Shown one piece after another: positions 32,553 through 41,175 of a stretch of 64,000 bases of DNA. The notes beneath the pieces are model-generated. The model saw only the letters and a list, made by a program, of their open reading frames with translations, ran no database searches and had not been told where the DNA came from. This stretch comes from Macrosoma leucophasiata (Eukaryota; Arthropoda; Insecta; Lepidoptera; Hedylidae). The stretch is from contig JAWQUS010000003.1 in assembly GCA_036365455.1 (NCBI GenBank), positions 20,001-84,000 on the forward strand. Reading direction: 5' to 3'. Each line of letters opens with the position of its first letter. The first letter of the stretch is position 1. A program made the position numbers and the translations under genes.

Positions 32553-32820
32553 GATCAATTAATAATCACCGGTCCGCTCTGTCTCTTCTGTTAGGAAGTG
32601 AAGTTGTTAACAACAACCAAATAAAACGCTTCTTAAAAGGTGGTTATAAATTAAGACCCGCTGCACCAAAATATTATTTTACCGGGGATCCCCAATTCGT
32701 TTTAGATTATATAGTTTCTTGGGTACCTAATAAAGATTTGTCTCTTGAAAAGATTACCAAAAATTAGTAATTCTATTAGCTTTATCGACTGCTCATCGAG
32801 TGCAGACTTTGTCCCTTATA

Positions 32821-32891
32821 AAAATAGATAACGTTTTTTAATGTTATCTATTTTTATTTAGACGCAGTTGACTTTGTCAACTGCGTCTAAA
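32821..32891. repeat. two adjacent hairpins in the recombinase gene
   Basis: Hairpin 1 has 12-bp perfect arms (AAAATAGATAAC, 32821-32832, with 32843-32854). Hairpin 2 has 16-bp perfect arms (TTTAGACGCAGTTGAC, 32857-32872, with 32876-32891) and a 3-nt loop. They interrupt the recombinase frame just after the catalytic-arginine block. Confidence 0.85.
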
Positions 32892-33039
32892 TTTTGCGAT
32901 TGCGTCTGGTGTGCAAATAGGTATAGTAGATGTTATAAAAACCTCCGCGGCTGGTAGAGAACAGCCAGTGTTACATATTCCTTATTTTAAGGAAAATAAG
33001 GCGATATGTCCTGCGACCACGCTAGTCGATTATTTACTA

Positions 33040-33075
33040 CTTTGATTCTAAAACTAATTAGTTTTAGAATCAAAG
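33040..33075. repeat. 36-bp perfect palindrome at the inversion junction
   Basis: CTTTGATTCTAAAACTAA is followed directly by its reverse complement. It holds the recombinase stop region on both strands and sits at the left edge of the inverted segment. Confidence 0.92.
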
Positions 33076-33372
33076 TGATTATCGGAAACAATCTGTCTAT
33101 TATAGAATTGTGCAAACGCCTTGGATCTCTCGGTCCAACCAGCAGTCTTACGTCTGGTATCTAGGGATACCCCGGAGGCATGTGCGGTGGACGTTGCCGC
33201 ATGGCGCGTGCTGTGTGCACCAAATATCCCTATGTCCACACCACTTGCACTTAGAACCTGTCTTATCCAACGACTAATTCTCCGACAAGAAGCTGATTTA
33301 TAAGGTCGCTTGTGTGTTATTAAAAGAGTTCTGATTGGTGCGGGTCTAATATGATTAGTTGCTAGTAAATAA
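33042..33372 (-). pseudogene. DIRS-like tyrosine recombinase, C-terminal catalytic part, inverted
   Basis: The - strand carries the end of the same recombinase: YLLATNHIRPAPIRTLL, RISRWIRQVLSASGVD, GAHSTRHAATSTAHASG (HxxR block) and AGWTERSKAFAQFYNRQI (Tyr nucleophile). The block joins in sequence order to the + strand fragment that ends at 33041 (both share GATTATTTACTA). It was therefore inverted in place. The longer - strand frame reaching 33416 includes codons from repeat X, which are not part of the protein. A 36-bp perfect palindrome (33040-33075) marks one junction. Confidence 0.85.
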
Positions 33373-33605
33373 TCAATTTCACGAATTGTCAAAAGATACG
33401 AATTTTGCGGATACATGTTCTCGACTCAGAATAATTATTTTTTTACGATCTTTAATTGTAAATAGGTTTCGATCGAGTCTACCGTAGACCTGTGGCAGAA
33501 AAAATTACATGTAATGTCTGTGCTTAGGTTCATAATGGCGGATGTTAAAAATTGAAAATTAACATTGTGCATTCTTAACCACTAATGTCATCAACACTAC
33601 CACCA
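33371..33605 (+). repeat. dispersed repeat 'X', copy 2
   Basis: Matches 13140-13380 nearly base for base and leads into the CCACCA minisatellite. Its left edge abuts the inverted recombinase segment. Confidence 0.75.
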
Positions 33606-33828
33606 TCATCACTACCATCGTCACCACCACCACGATCACCGCCACCACTGTCACCGCTACCACCTCCACCATCGCCACCACCACAAACCTCACCAACGCC
33701 ATCAACGTCACCACCAACACCAACACCACCAAACACCTATGGCACCAATGCCACCAAAACCACCACCACAACCAATTCCTCCAAACTACCAACAACACCA
33801 CCAATGTCACTAACGCCACTAATGCCTC
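33577..33828 (+). repeat. CCACCA-type minisatellite, left part
   Basis: Imperfect CCACCA/CACCAA repeats, split at 33828 by the BEL retrotransposon and resumed at 39848. It aligns with the reverse copy at 28015-28285. Confidence 0.85.
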
Positions 33829-34047
33829 TGTCGCGTTGATAAGGTTCTCTTTAGATTGTACGGACTTTGATGAATTGAAAGAGGTGTTGCTTTATTAACT
33901 TTATTTCTCGTACTGATTATTAACATAACTATACATTGGTTTTAAAAGGATTCATTGCACACTAACAAGACACGAATGTAGTATTGGTAGGTACGTATAG
34001 CATACATGCAAACTTATAACATAGATGTGAAACAAACGAATCGAACA
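33829..34047 (-). repeat. BEL/Pao LTR (3' LTR in element orientation)
   Basis: This 219-bp block begins TGTCGCGTTGATAAGG and ends AATCGAACA on the + strand, and matches 39629-39847 with no difference that I can see. TG...CA ends and the GCCTC flank mark exact LTR borders. Confidence 0.93.
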
Positions 34048-34222
34048 TGCCGCCCACCAAAGGTCTATAAGTCCTTTAAACATCTACAATTAATATCGTA
34101 AATGATCAATAGCATTTGATGGCATAAATACAAGTCATAAATACACACTGCAATGAGAATACATTAATGAAAACAATATTTGTACATACATCATTTTTAC
34201 ATTGAATTATTAGGTACTTTGC

Positions 34223-37200
34223 TCATTCATTGTTTATTGGTAAGTAGCACAATTTATTGAAACTTCGCTTAACTATACTGACACCACTTTTCACACTATA
34301 TATTCTAGTGATACCATCGTCTCCTGGATGTTTAGCTACAATTCGCCCTAAGGCCCATTTTCCAGGAGGCAAATTTTCATTTTTGATGACTACTATGTGT
34401 CCAATGTCAAATTCTCTACATGTTTTGAGCCACTTAGGCCTTTGTTGTAGACTCGTAAGATATTCTTCATGCCACTTTCGCCAAAAATCTCCAAGTAACT
34501 TCTGCATGTGCTTCCAACGAGAGAGATGACTAAGTGGGATGTCTTGAAGACTTGTTTGTGGCACAGTAACCGGGGCTTCGCCGATCAAAAAATGACCAGG
34601 TGTTAGAGGCATAATATTATCCGTGTCCTTATCATCTATTGGCGTGAGAGGCCTTGAGTTAAGGCACGCTTCGATTTGACAAAGGAGAGTGCTCATTTCT
34701 TCAAAGGTCAGATGACTGACTAAAATCCTTTTCATGTGGTGCTTCATGGACTTTACCCCGGCTTCCCATAAGCCACCGATGTGGGGACTGTAGGCCGGTA
34801 TAAAATGCCATTGAGCACCATCGAGGGCCAGTGACTCCATAATCGGACCTTCAAATTCTAGTTTAGCCTCCTTCCAGGCTGCTGCCAATTCCTTATTGGC
34901 TCCAATGAAATTTCTGCCTTGGTCACTCCAGATTTGCGAGCATCGTCCACGCCTCGCTATAAACCTTTTGAAGGCACCTATAAAGGACTCTGATGTGAGG
35001 TCGCCGACCAGTTCTAGATGTATGGCCTTGGTGGCCATACACACAAATATCGCAACATAAGCTTTATTGGTTTTAACTCCTCTTCCTTTAGAAGCTAAGA
35101 CTTGGTATGGTCCAGCGAAGTCCACACCACTGTTAAGAAAAGGTTTGGCAGGAGTAACCCGTACTTTTGGTAAATCACCCATTATTTGATTCTTTGCTGC
35201 AGCGCTGTGCTTACAGCAAATCAAGCATTTATGAATTACCTTTTTAATTAATTGTTTCGCTCTAATTATCCAAAACCTTGTTCTCAGATAGGCCATCATC
35301 ATTTGAATCCCACCATGTAATGTTTTGATATGAGCATCCTTTACAATCAGTTCAGATAAGTCACCTTGATAGGCAAGCACAATAGGGTGTTTAGTGTCTT
35401 CTGCTATGTCTGCATGTCTTAATCTACCGCCCACCTTGATAATAGTGTCTTTGTCCAGGTAGGGTTTTAGTGTTTTTATCTCACTATGTCTTTTTACGTC
35501 TTTCTTTTTCTCTAAATTAAATATTTCTTCATTAAATGTTTTTCTTTGTGCTATTCGAATACAGGTGTTTAATGATTCGTCTAACTCTTCCGTGGTAATT
35601 TCTATAGTTTTATTAATTGTTTTCTTTCCTTTTAGAAATCTTTTGCAATAAATTATTGTTTTTAGAAGTTCTTGTAAGTTGTCAAAATTTTTAAATTGTC
35701 TTTCTAGTCCTTCCTCCGTTTCGACTTTTACATTGCATTGTATTACTTTGTTTCTTTCTAGATCTGTTGTTACATTGTTTAGTCTATTATAATCTATTGT
35801 TTTATTTCTGAGCCAATCTGGGCCATTCCACCAATTTTTATCCTTCTTCAGATCTAAAACACTCTCTCCTCTCGATGCCACATCTGCTGGATTGTCAGCT
35901 GTTGAGACATGAAACCAATTTGGTCCTGAGTTATCTAATATTTCAATGACTCGGTTTCTCACAAATATTTTCCATCTTGTTGGATCGCCATGAAGCCACG
36001 AAAGAACAATAGTGGAATCACTCCATGCGATGATTTTGTCATCAGGTATATCCATAGCTGTCTTAATTTGTTTTAGCAATCGAGATAAAAGAAGAGCACC
36101 ACATAACTCTAAACGTGGTAGAGAAACTGGTTTTATAGGCGCGACTCGTGTCTTTGCAGCAATTAATTTTGTTTCTATCTTGTCTCTTTGCACAATTCTT
36201 AGATAAACAACAGCGGCATAAGCTTTGGTAGACGCATCACTAAACCCATGAATCTCCATATTCGTAGACTCTTTTGTTTTTGTAACTCCCAACCATCGTT
36301 GTATTTCTATTTGATTTATGTACTGAAGGCTGTCTCTTAGTGTTGTCCATTCTTCTGTGATGTGAGCGTCTACTTCTTCATCCCAGCTAATACCTTTCAG
36401 CCATAATCTTTGTATTAGTAGCTTAGTAGGAAGCATTGCCGGTGCTAGCCATCCCAGCGGATCGAACAGTCTTTGTACGTCAGCGAGAATTGAGCGTTTG
36501 GTGATTGTGCCATTCATAGGAGGTAAGTTAAGAGTGTACTGGAATACATCTCTGCCCATATCCCAACGAAGTCCTAGGGCGGTAATTGTGCCATGAATGG
36601 TCATATCTACGGTGACATGTGATGTTCGTTTTGCAGGATCAAATTGTCTTAAGAAATTAGCGTCATTTGAGCCCCATTTTTGAAGTGAAAAGCCTCCCTT
36701 TTGTAATATGGCTTCTACGTTTTTAGCTGCGAGTACAGCTTCCTCTATGGTGTCCTTTGATGACATTAAATCGTCAACGTAGAAATCATGTTTGATCATT
36801 TTAGCGGCATCAGGACTTATGCCTTCTTCATCATCAGCGATTTGGTGTAAAGTTCGCACGGCTAAGTAGGGAGCAGATGCTGTTCCAAAAGTGACTCTTG
36901 TTAGGCGATAATCTTTTATTGGTTCACTCGGATCGCTTCTCCACAAGATTCTTTGAAGATCTTTATCTTCTTCGGTCACTAAAATCATACGGTACATTGT
37001 CTGTATATCAGCCACAAAGCAAATCTTCCCCATACGCCATTTCATAATAAGACTTCTCATGTCGATTTGTAGTTGGGGACCAATTAAAAGTTCATCATTT
37101 AGCGATATTTCATTACTTCCTTTTTGTGACGCATTAAAAACGATTCTGACTTTGGTAGTCTCCTTATCTTCTCTTACAACTGGATGATGCGGTAAGTAGA

Positions 37201-39403
37201 CACTATCTTTTGTTATTTGTTCTTCTGGTACTTCTTCCATATGATTCATTTGTAAATATTCGTCCATGATTCTTTTGTATTCTTGCCTCAATTTAGGATT
37301 CTTATCTAGTCTTTTTTCTAATTGATACAGTCTTTTCATAGCAATTTCTCTTGTTCTTCCTTGTGTACATCGTAGTTTATTGGTTTTTGTTGGTAGTTTG
37401 ACTATATATAGTCCTTCTTCTGTTCTGGTATGAGTACTTTGGTAAATTTCTTCACATTTCTTTTCTTCTGCTGTTAATATCATCTTGTCGTTATTGTCCA
37501 GTTCCCACATTGTCTTCAACATATTGTCTATATCTAAGGTATGATGCATCACAATGAAATCCTTACTGTTTCTTTCGTCGTGTATGTTCCCAAAAAGAAT
37601 CCACCCTAGGCTTGTATTTTGAGCGCATGGAGAACCTAGAGGACCCTTGATCATATCTCCTTTTAAGATTTGGGCAGATACATCAACACCTAGCAGAAGG
37701 TCGATTTGTCCTTTTTTATTAAATTGTGGATCAGCTAAAATTAAACCCTCTAGATGAGACCAGGTGCTGATGATTGGAATGGTTTGTGATGGTAATTGAG
37801 TTGTGAGTTTCGTGGACATGATGTAAGCCTTCACCTTTAACTTAAAACTGTCATCGTGTCTTGATTGCAGCTCAAGAAATACAGCGTGTTTGACGACAGT
37901 TGTTGTCGAACCAACCCCAGTGATTGTACCATTAGCGGGCACTCTCTTAAGTCTTAATAGCTGGGCGGCTCTCTCACTAATGAACGTGGCTTGCGAACCC
38001 TGATCAACTAACGCACGAAGAATTGTCATTCGTCCTGAATCGTCCCTCACTGGTACTAGTGCTGTGGCTAAAAGTGCAGTGGATGCACTCGTGACGAAAT
38101 GTGATGAGATTTCTATTGATTCGCTAGCTTCAGTTTGATGCTTGTGGTTCTCAATTTGGTGGTGATTTACTTGAATATTGTCTGGTTGATTAAAACTTAT
38201 TTGCGGTTGTTGGTGAACAAGTGAATGGTGACGTTTCTGACATATTCGGCAGGACATGTTCAACCGACATCTTTTAGCAGCGTGGCCTGGTGCCAGACAA
38301 TTGAAGCAGAGTTGGTTATTTTTAACATATTCACCTCTCTCACTTGGTTGCATTTTACAGAATTCCTTACAGTGGCATAAAGTATGGTTGTCCTTACACA
38401 TTATACAACTTCTCGTCTTGGTCGCGGCAGATGAAGTAGCAACGTGGACTGTATATTCTTTGCCTCTTGATTTCTCTCTATGTGGTGGAGTGATTAATTC
38501 TAATGTGCGAAATGTTGTTTGTAAGAACTTCACAAAATCTTCCCACTTTGGTAATTCTTCTAAATTATCTTTATATGCATTTTCTTCCCAATCTCTGTGG
38601 GACTCTGGGTCCAATTTCTGCACCGTCAGAAATATAATAAGGGGATCCCAAGAATCAGTTGAAATATCGAGATTTTTCAAACTATTAAGACATTCATTTG
38701 TTGTGTCTAACAATGACTTAATGTGATTGGCGGTTTGAGTAGGGATTTTCTTCTGCGAGAATAATTTTCTTAGGAGAGAGTTCACTATAAGCCGCTTGTT
38801 ACCAAAACGTTCCCTTAACAAGTCCCAAGCTTGTTCGTAATTATTTTCTGTTACTTGAATGTGCTTTAGTAAATTATCAGCCTCACCGGTAATACTACTC
38901 TTCAAATAATGGAGTTTTTGGACCTTGGAAAGCGTAGAATTTTCATGAACTAATGACGTGAACAGGTCTTTGAATGTAGTCCAGTCTTCATAAGCTCCAG
39001 AAAAAGTAGGCAATTGAATTCTAGGTAACTTAACATTTGCTTCAAGATGTGCACTTATATTCGGAACTGTCTGTACATTATCACTGTACCGCGGGTTTCG
39101 CATAGCGGTCAACAGATCTTTCAAATCGCCCTGTATACATATATACAAATCTTCAAAAATAAAATAGTCTTCATTTGCGAAATACGGGATGTCATTTTTC
39201 TTTTCTTTAGGTACAACTTTCAGTAGGTTATGATGTAATGTAGTAAATTTCTTCCAATAATCGTCAATAGTTTGTAATCGCGTTTCTATATATCCTTTTG
39301 TAAGTCGTTGTTTAGGGCATTTCTTTAAATTTGTTTGCGCTTTTTGTAGTAATAATGCAATTTCTTCTAACTCCGATATTATTTGGTCCGGCGTGGTTGA
39401 CAT
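34223..39403 (-). CDS. BEL/Pao Gag-Pol polyprotein
   Basis: The frame has 1726 codons. Gag-like helical domain at about residues 120-300 (LPRIQLPTFSGAYEDW, QAWDLLRERFGNKR); zinc knuckles near 335-395 (CFNCLAPGHAAKRC and CRICQKRHHSLVH). Aspartic protease near 467 (ALVDQGSQATFIS, where the family usually has DSGS). Reverse transcriptase at about 740-930, with FVADIQTMYRM and the catalytic HDFYVDDL near 876. RNase H-type region at about 1080-1230 (IHGFSDASTKAYAAVVY). Integrase zinc finger near 1350-1420, then the DDE core with Asp in GVDFAGPY near 1427, SDQGRNF near 1492 and Glu in IGGLWEAG near 1545. A C-terminal chromo-like/DUF5641 region (FDIGHIVVIKNENLPPGKW) closes the protein. No stop or frameshift is seen. 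The start is the first Met after the 5' leader. Confidence 0.95.
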   Translation of the reverse strand: MSTTPDQIISELEEIALLLQKAQTNLKKCPKQRLTKGYIETRLQTIDDYWKKFTTLHHNLLKVVPKEKKNDIPYFANEDYFIFEDLYICIQGDLKDLLTAMRNPRYSDNVQTVPNISAHLEANVKLPRIQLPTFSGAYEDWTTFKDLFTSLVHENSTLSKVQKLHYLKSSITGEADNLLKHIQVTENNYEQAWDLLRERFGNKRLIVNSLLRKLFSQKKIPTQTANHIKSLLDTTNECLNSLKNLDISTDSWDPLIIFLTVQKLDPESHRDWEENAYKDNLEELPKWEDFVKFLQTTFRTLELITPPHREKSRGKEYTVHVATSSAATKTRSCIMCKDNHTLCHCKEFCKMQPSERGEYVKNNQLCFNCLAPGHAAKRCRLNMSCRICQKRHHSLVHQQPQISFNQPDNIQVNHHQIENHKHQTEASESIEISSHFVTSASTALLATALVPVRDDSGRMTILRALVDQGSQATFISERAAQLLRLKRVPANGTITGVGSTTTVVKHAVFLELQSRHDDSFKLKVKAYIMSTKLTTQLPSQTIPIISTWSHLEGLILADPQFNKKGQIDLLLGVDVSAQILKGDMIKGPLGSPCAQNTSLGWILFGNIHDERNSKDFIVMHHTLDIDNMLKTMWELDNNDKMILTAEEKKCEEIYQSTHTRTEEGLYIVKLPTKTNKLRCTQGRTREIAMKRLYQLEKRLDKNPKLRQEYKRIMDEYLQMNHMEEVPEEQITKDSVYLPHHPVVREDKETTKVRIVFNASQKGSNEISLNDELLIGPQLQIDMRSLIMKWRMGKICFVADIQTMYRMILVTEEDKDLQRILWRSDPSEPIKDYRLTRVTFGTASAPYLAVRTLHQIADDEEGISPDAAKMIKHDFYVDDLMSSKDTIEEAVLAAKNVEAILQKGGFSLQKWGSNDANFLRQFDPAKRTSHVTVDMTIHGTITALGLRWDMGRDVFQYTLNLPPMNGTITKRSILADVQRLFDPLGWLAPAMLPTKLLIQRLWLKGISWDEEVDAHITEEWTTLRDSLQYINQIEIQRWLGVTKTKESTNMEIHGFSDASTKAYAAVVYLRIVQRDKIETKLIAAKTRVAPIKPVSLPRLELCGALLLSRLLKQIKTAMDIPDDKIIAWSDSTIVLSWLHGDPTRWKIFVRNRVIEILDNSGPNWFHVSTADNPADVASRGESVLDLKKDKNWWNGPDWLRNKTIDYNRLNNVTTDLERNKVIQCNVKVETEEGLERQFKNFDNLQELLKTIIYCKRFLKGKKTINKTIEITTEELDESLNTCIRIAQRKTFNEEIFNLEKKKDVKRHSEIKTLKPYLDKDTIIKVGGRLRHADIAEDTKHPIVLAYQGDLSELIVKDAHIKTLHGGIQMMMAYLRTRFWIIRAKQLIKKVIHKCLICCKHSAAAKNQIMGDLPKVRVTPAKPFLNSGVDFAGPYQVLASKGRGVKTNKAYVAIFVCMATKAIHLELVGDLTSESFIGAFKRFIARRGRCSQIWSDQGRNFIGANKELAAAWKEAKLEFEGPIMESLALDGAQWHFIPAYSPHIGGLWEAGVKSMKHHMKRILVSHLTFEEMSTLLCQIEACLNSRPLTPIDDKDTDNIMPLTPGHFLIGEAPVTVPQTSLQDIPLSHLSRWKHMQKLLGDFWRKWHEEYLTSLQQRPKWLKTCREFDIGHIVVIKNENLPPGKWALGRIVAKHPGDDGITRIYSVKSGVSIVKRSFNKLCYLPINNE

Positions 39404-39608
39404 TCTTGATTAATAGGTTTTCGGTATTCCACTATGAAACGTAGATTCGATATAAATCACGTAAACACTTATTTCAATCGTAATTTTGTAATATTTGTTA
39501 ATAATGTATCTTGTTTACTTCAAATTCACTTATTTTGCACAATGTTTTTTGTAAGGAATTCAGTCTTTTGTTCTCGCGTCGAAGGGTATAGCTCAGGTAG
39601 ATAGCTCG

Positions 39609-39626
39609 ATCCGGCTCGAAGGACCA
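39609..39626 (-). promoter_or_regulatory. BEL/Pao primer-binding site, tRNA-Tyr type
   Basis: The + strand ATCCGGCTCGAAGGACCA reproduces the 3' end of eukaryotic tyrosine tRNA including CCA, so on the element's sense strand this is an 18-nt primer-binding site. It is two bases from the 5' LTR. The tRNA assignment comes from memory of tRNA-Tyr sequences. Confidence 0.75.
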
Positions 39627-39628
39627 TA

Positions 39629-39847
39629 TGTCGCGTTGATAAGGTTCTCTTTAGATTGTACGGACTTTGATGAATTGAAAGAGGTGTTGCTTTATTAACT
39701 TTATTTCTCGTACTGATTATTAACATAACTATACATTGGTTTTAAAAGGATTCATTGCACACTAACAAGACACGAATGTAGTATTGGTAGGTACGTATAG
39801 CATACATGCAAACTTATAACATAGATGTGAAACAAACGAATCGAACA
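39629..39847 (-). repeat. BEL/Pao LTR (5' LTR in element orientation)
   Basis: Same 219-bp sequence as 33829-34047. It should contain the element promoter. The + strand AATGTATAGTTATG region and ACTTTATTTC words may hold promoter or polyadenylation signals, but I did not assign them. Confidence 0.93.
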
Positions 39848-40040
39848 GCCTCCATCACGACTAAAAACCTCCACCACCACCACCAACGCCATCAACACCG
39901 CCACCAGAATCACCAACAATACCTATGCCACCAACGACACCAATGACACCAAAGCCACTAACGTAACTAACACCACCAACGCCACCACCACCACTACCAA
40001 CACCACCAATGCCACCAACACCCACTAACTCCACCAAATA
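39848..40040 (+). repeat. CCACCA-type minisatellite, right part
   Basis: Continuation of 33577-33828 after the BEL insertion, starting CATCACGACTAAAAACCTCC and ending near ACTCCACCAAATACC. Confidence 0.85.
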
Positions 40041-40044
40041 CCTA

Positions 40045-40360
40045 AAAATTCTGTGAAAATTTGAGGCGTCTACTTGCTACCGTTATTATTATCGAGCAAA
40101 AAATATATGAAAAAATAACACGTTTATTGTTTGCCCCGTTGAACCCCTTAATGTTTTCATTTTCTAATTTTTTGTACTTAATTTTGTCGTTATAGCGGTA
40201 GCAGAAATACATTATTTGTGAAAATTGTAGCTTTCTAGCTACCTATCACTGTATATGAGATACAGCCTGGTGACAGACAGACGGACGGACGGACAGACAG
40301 CGGAGGATTAGTAATAGGGTCCGTTTTTACCTTTTAGTTACGGAATCCTAAAAAAGATAG
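40045..40360 (+). repeat. dispersed repeat with GGACGGACGG/CAGACAG run
   Basis: It ends with GACAGACAGACGGACGGACGGACAG-type sequence, then AGGGTCCGTTTTTACC and TTACGGAATCC. A reverse copy is found at 57125-57690 (split by a SINE) and a related piece at 45060-45250. It is a common type of lepidopteran repeat. No coding capacity. Confidence 0.7.
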
Positions 40361-40783
40361 AAGATAGAGAATAGTTTCAAATGAGCATTCATTGAAATGA
40401 AGCACATTACACATTTCTGAACGCACGCGTAATACTTTTCAAACTTTTTAAAAAAACAATATTCATAATAGTTTATTCATACATTTTAAATAGTTTATGA
40501 ACGCATGCATAAATGTCAATCATTACTTACAGATTTTGACAAAAAAAATTGACAACTCCGAAACTAAAGAACTTTTAGGGAAAATAACGCATTTTTCAAG
40601 TATTCGTCGATTTTTCTTATTTTTAAGATGTATTCTGCTATTCGGGGCGGAGACAAATCCAACAAATCAAAAACCATGAAAATTGGTCCAGCAGATCTCC
40701 AGTTATAAGTGTTGTAACAAACCCGACTTTGTTTTATATATATATAGATTAATATTTACACAAAATTTGAGGCTCTAAACATC

Positions 40784-41175
40784 TACATGTTCTTTCAAAT
40801 TATATCAAAGAATGAAGCGTTCGAAATATAATAGATGATCAAACGAACTTAACAAGTGAAGTTCGATCGCTATTATATGAGTACGCATCATTCGAAGATA
40901 TAAGGTTCCCAACTCCCCCAGGACCCACTAACAAAAAATTTTGTGTTATCCTCTCTGAAGACAATGAGGAGCTCGGACGAGCGGGAGCGGTCTAGATAGT
41001 GGGCGGATACGCAACTGTTTTTTTATTTTTTTATTTTCTTTCTACAAAAGTTGTGCGAGTGTTACCAGTACATTACAACTACTACATGTTCTTTCAAATT
41101 ATATCAAAGAATGAAGCGTACTCATATAATAGCGATCGAACTTCACTTGTTAAGTTCGTTTGATCATCTATTATT
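40784..41175. repeat. possible DIRS right terminal region with a 57-bp segment present in both orientations
   Basis: The 37-bp direct repeat around ATGTTCTTTCAAATTATATC occurs at 40784-40820 and 41083-41119. After each comes the same 57-bp sequence, but in opposite orientation: 40830-40886 and 41116-41172 are perfect inverted copies. Between them lies the stretch matching the left DIRS terminus (40963-41100). This fits a complex inverted terminal repeat. Confidence 0.7.

Larger units (their letters stand above)
32034..33041 (+). pseudogene. DIRS-like tyrosine recombinase, N-terminal and central part
   Basis: The recombinase opens at MASISKNTFLQYNSTYKAWW and LFLTEQFNNGVAY. It is interrupted by a 372-bp insertion (32181-32552) and resumes with NNHRSALSLLLGSEV, KRFLKGGYKLRPAAPKYY and LALSTAHRVQTLSLIKID. 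The Arg in HRVQTL is the first catalytic arginine of the family. After two hairpins (32821-32891) the frame continues to ICPATTLVDYLL and stops at the inversion junction. Expected role: integration of circular cDNA by strand exchange. Confidence 0.78.
28300..33372 (+). mobile_element. decayed DIRS-like tyrosine-recombinase retrotransposon
   Basis: In order on the + strand: terminal repeat (28300-28560), short leader frame (28610-28804), gag (28965-30005), reverse transcriptase (30150-31138), RNase H (31150-31720), and tyrosine recombinase (32034-33041, with its last part inverted at 33042-33372). A tyrosine recombinase in place of an integrase, plus the gag/RT/RH order, identifies the DIRS group. 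The copy carries frameshifts, a 79-bp TTAA insertion, a 372-bp insertion and an internal inversion, so it cannot function. It sits in intron 9 of the mGluR-like gene. Confidence 0.82.
33829..39847 (-). mobile_element. complete BEL/Pao LTR retrotransposon
   Basis: The 6019-bp element has 219-bp LTRs at both ends. It is flanked by the 5-bp duplication GCCTC (33824-33828 and 39848-39852). The primer-binding site next to the 5' LTR (39609-39626) is complementary to the 3' end of a tyrosine tRNA (TGGTCCTTCGAGCCGGAT on the - strand), with two bases between it and the LTR. One uninterrupted polyprotein frame fills the interior. Apparently identical LTRs and an open frame suggest a recent insertion that may still be competent. 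It lies antisense in intron 9 of the mGluR-like gene. Confidence 0.95.
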
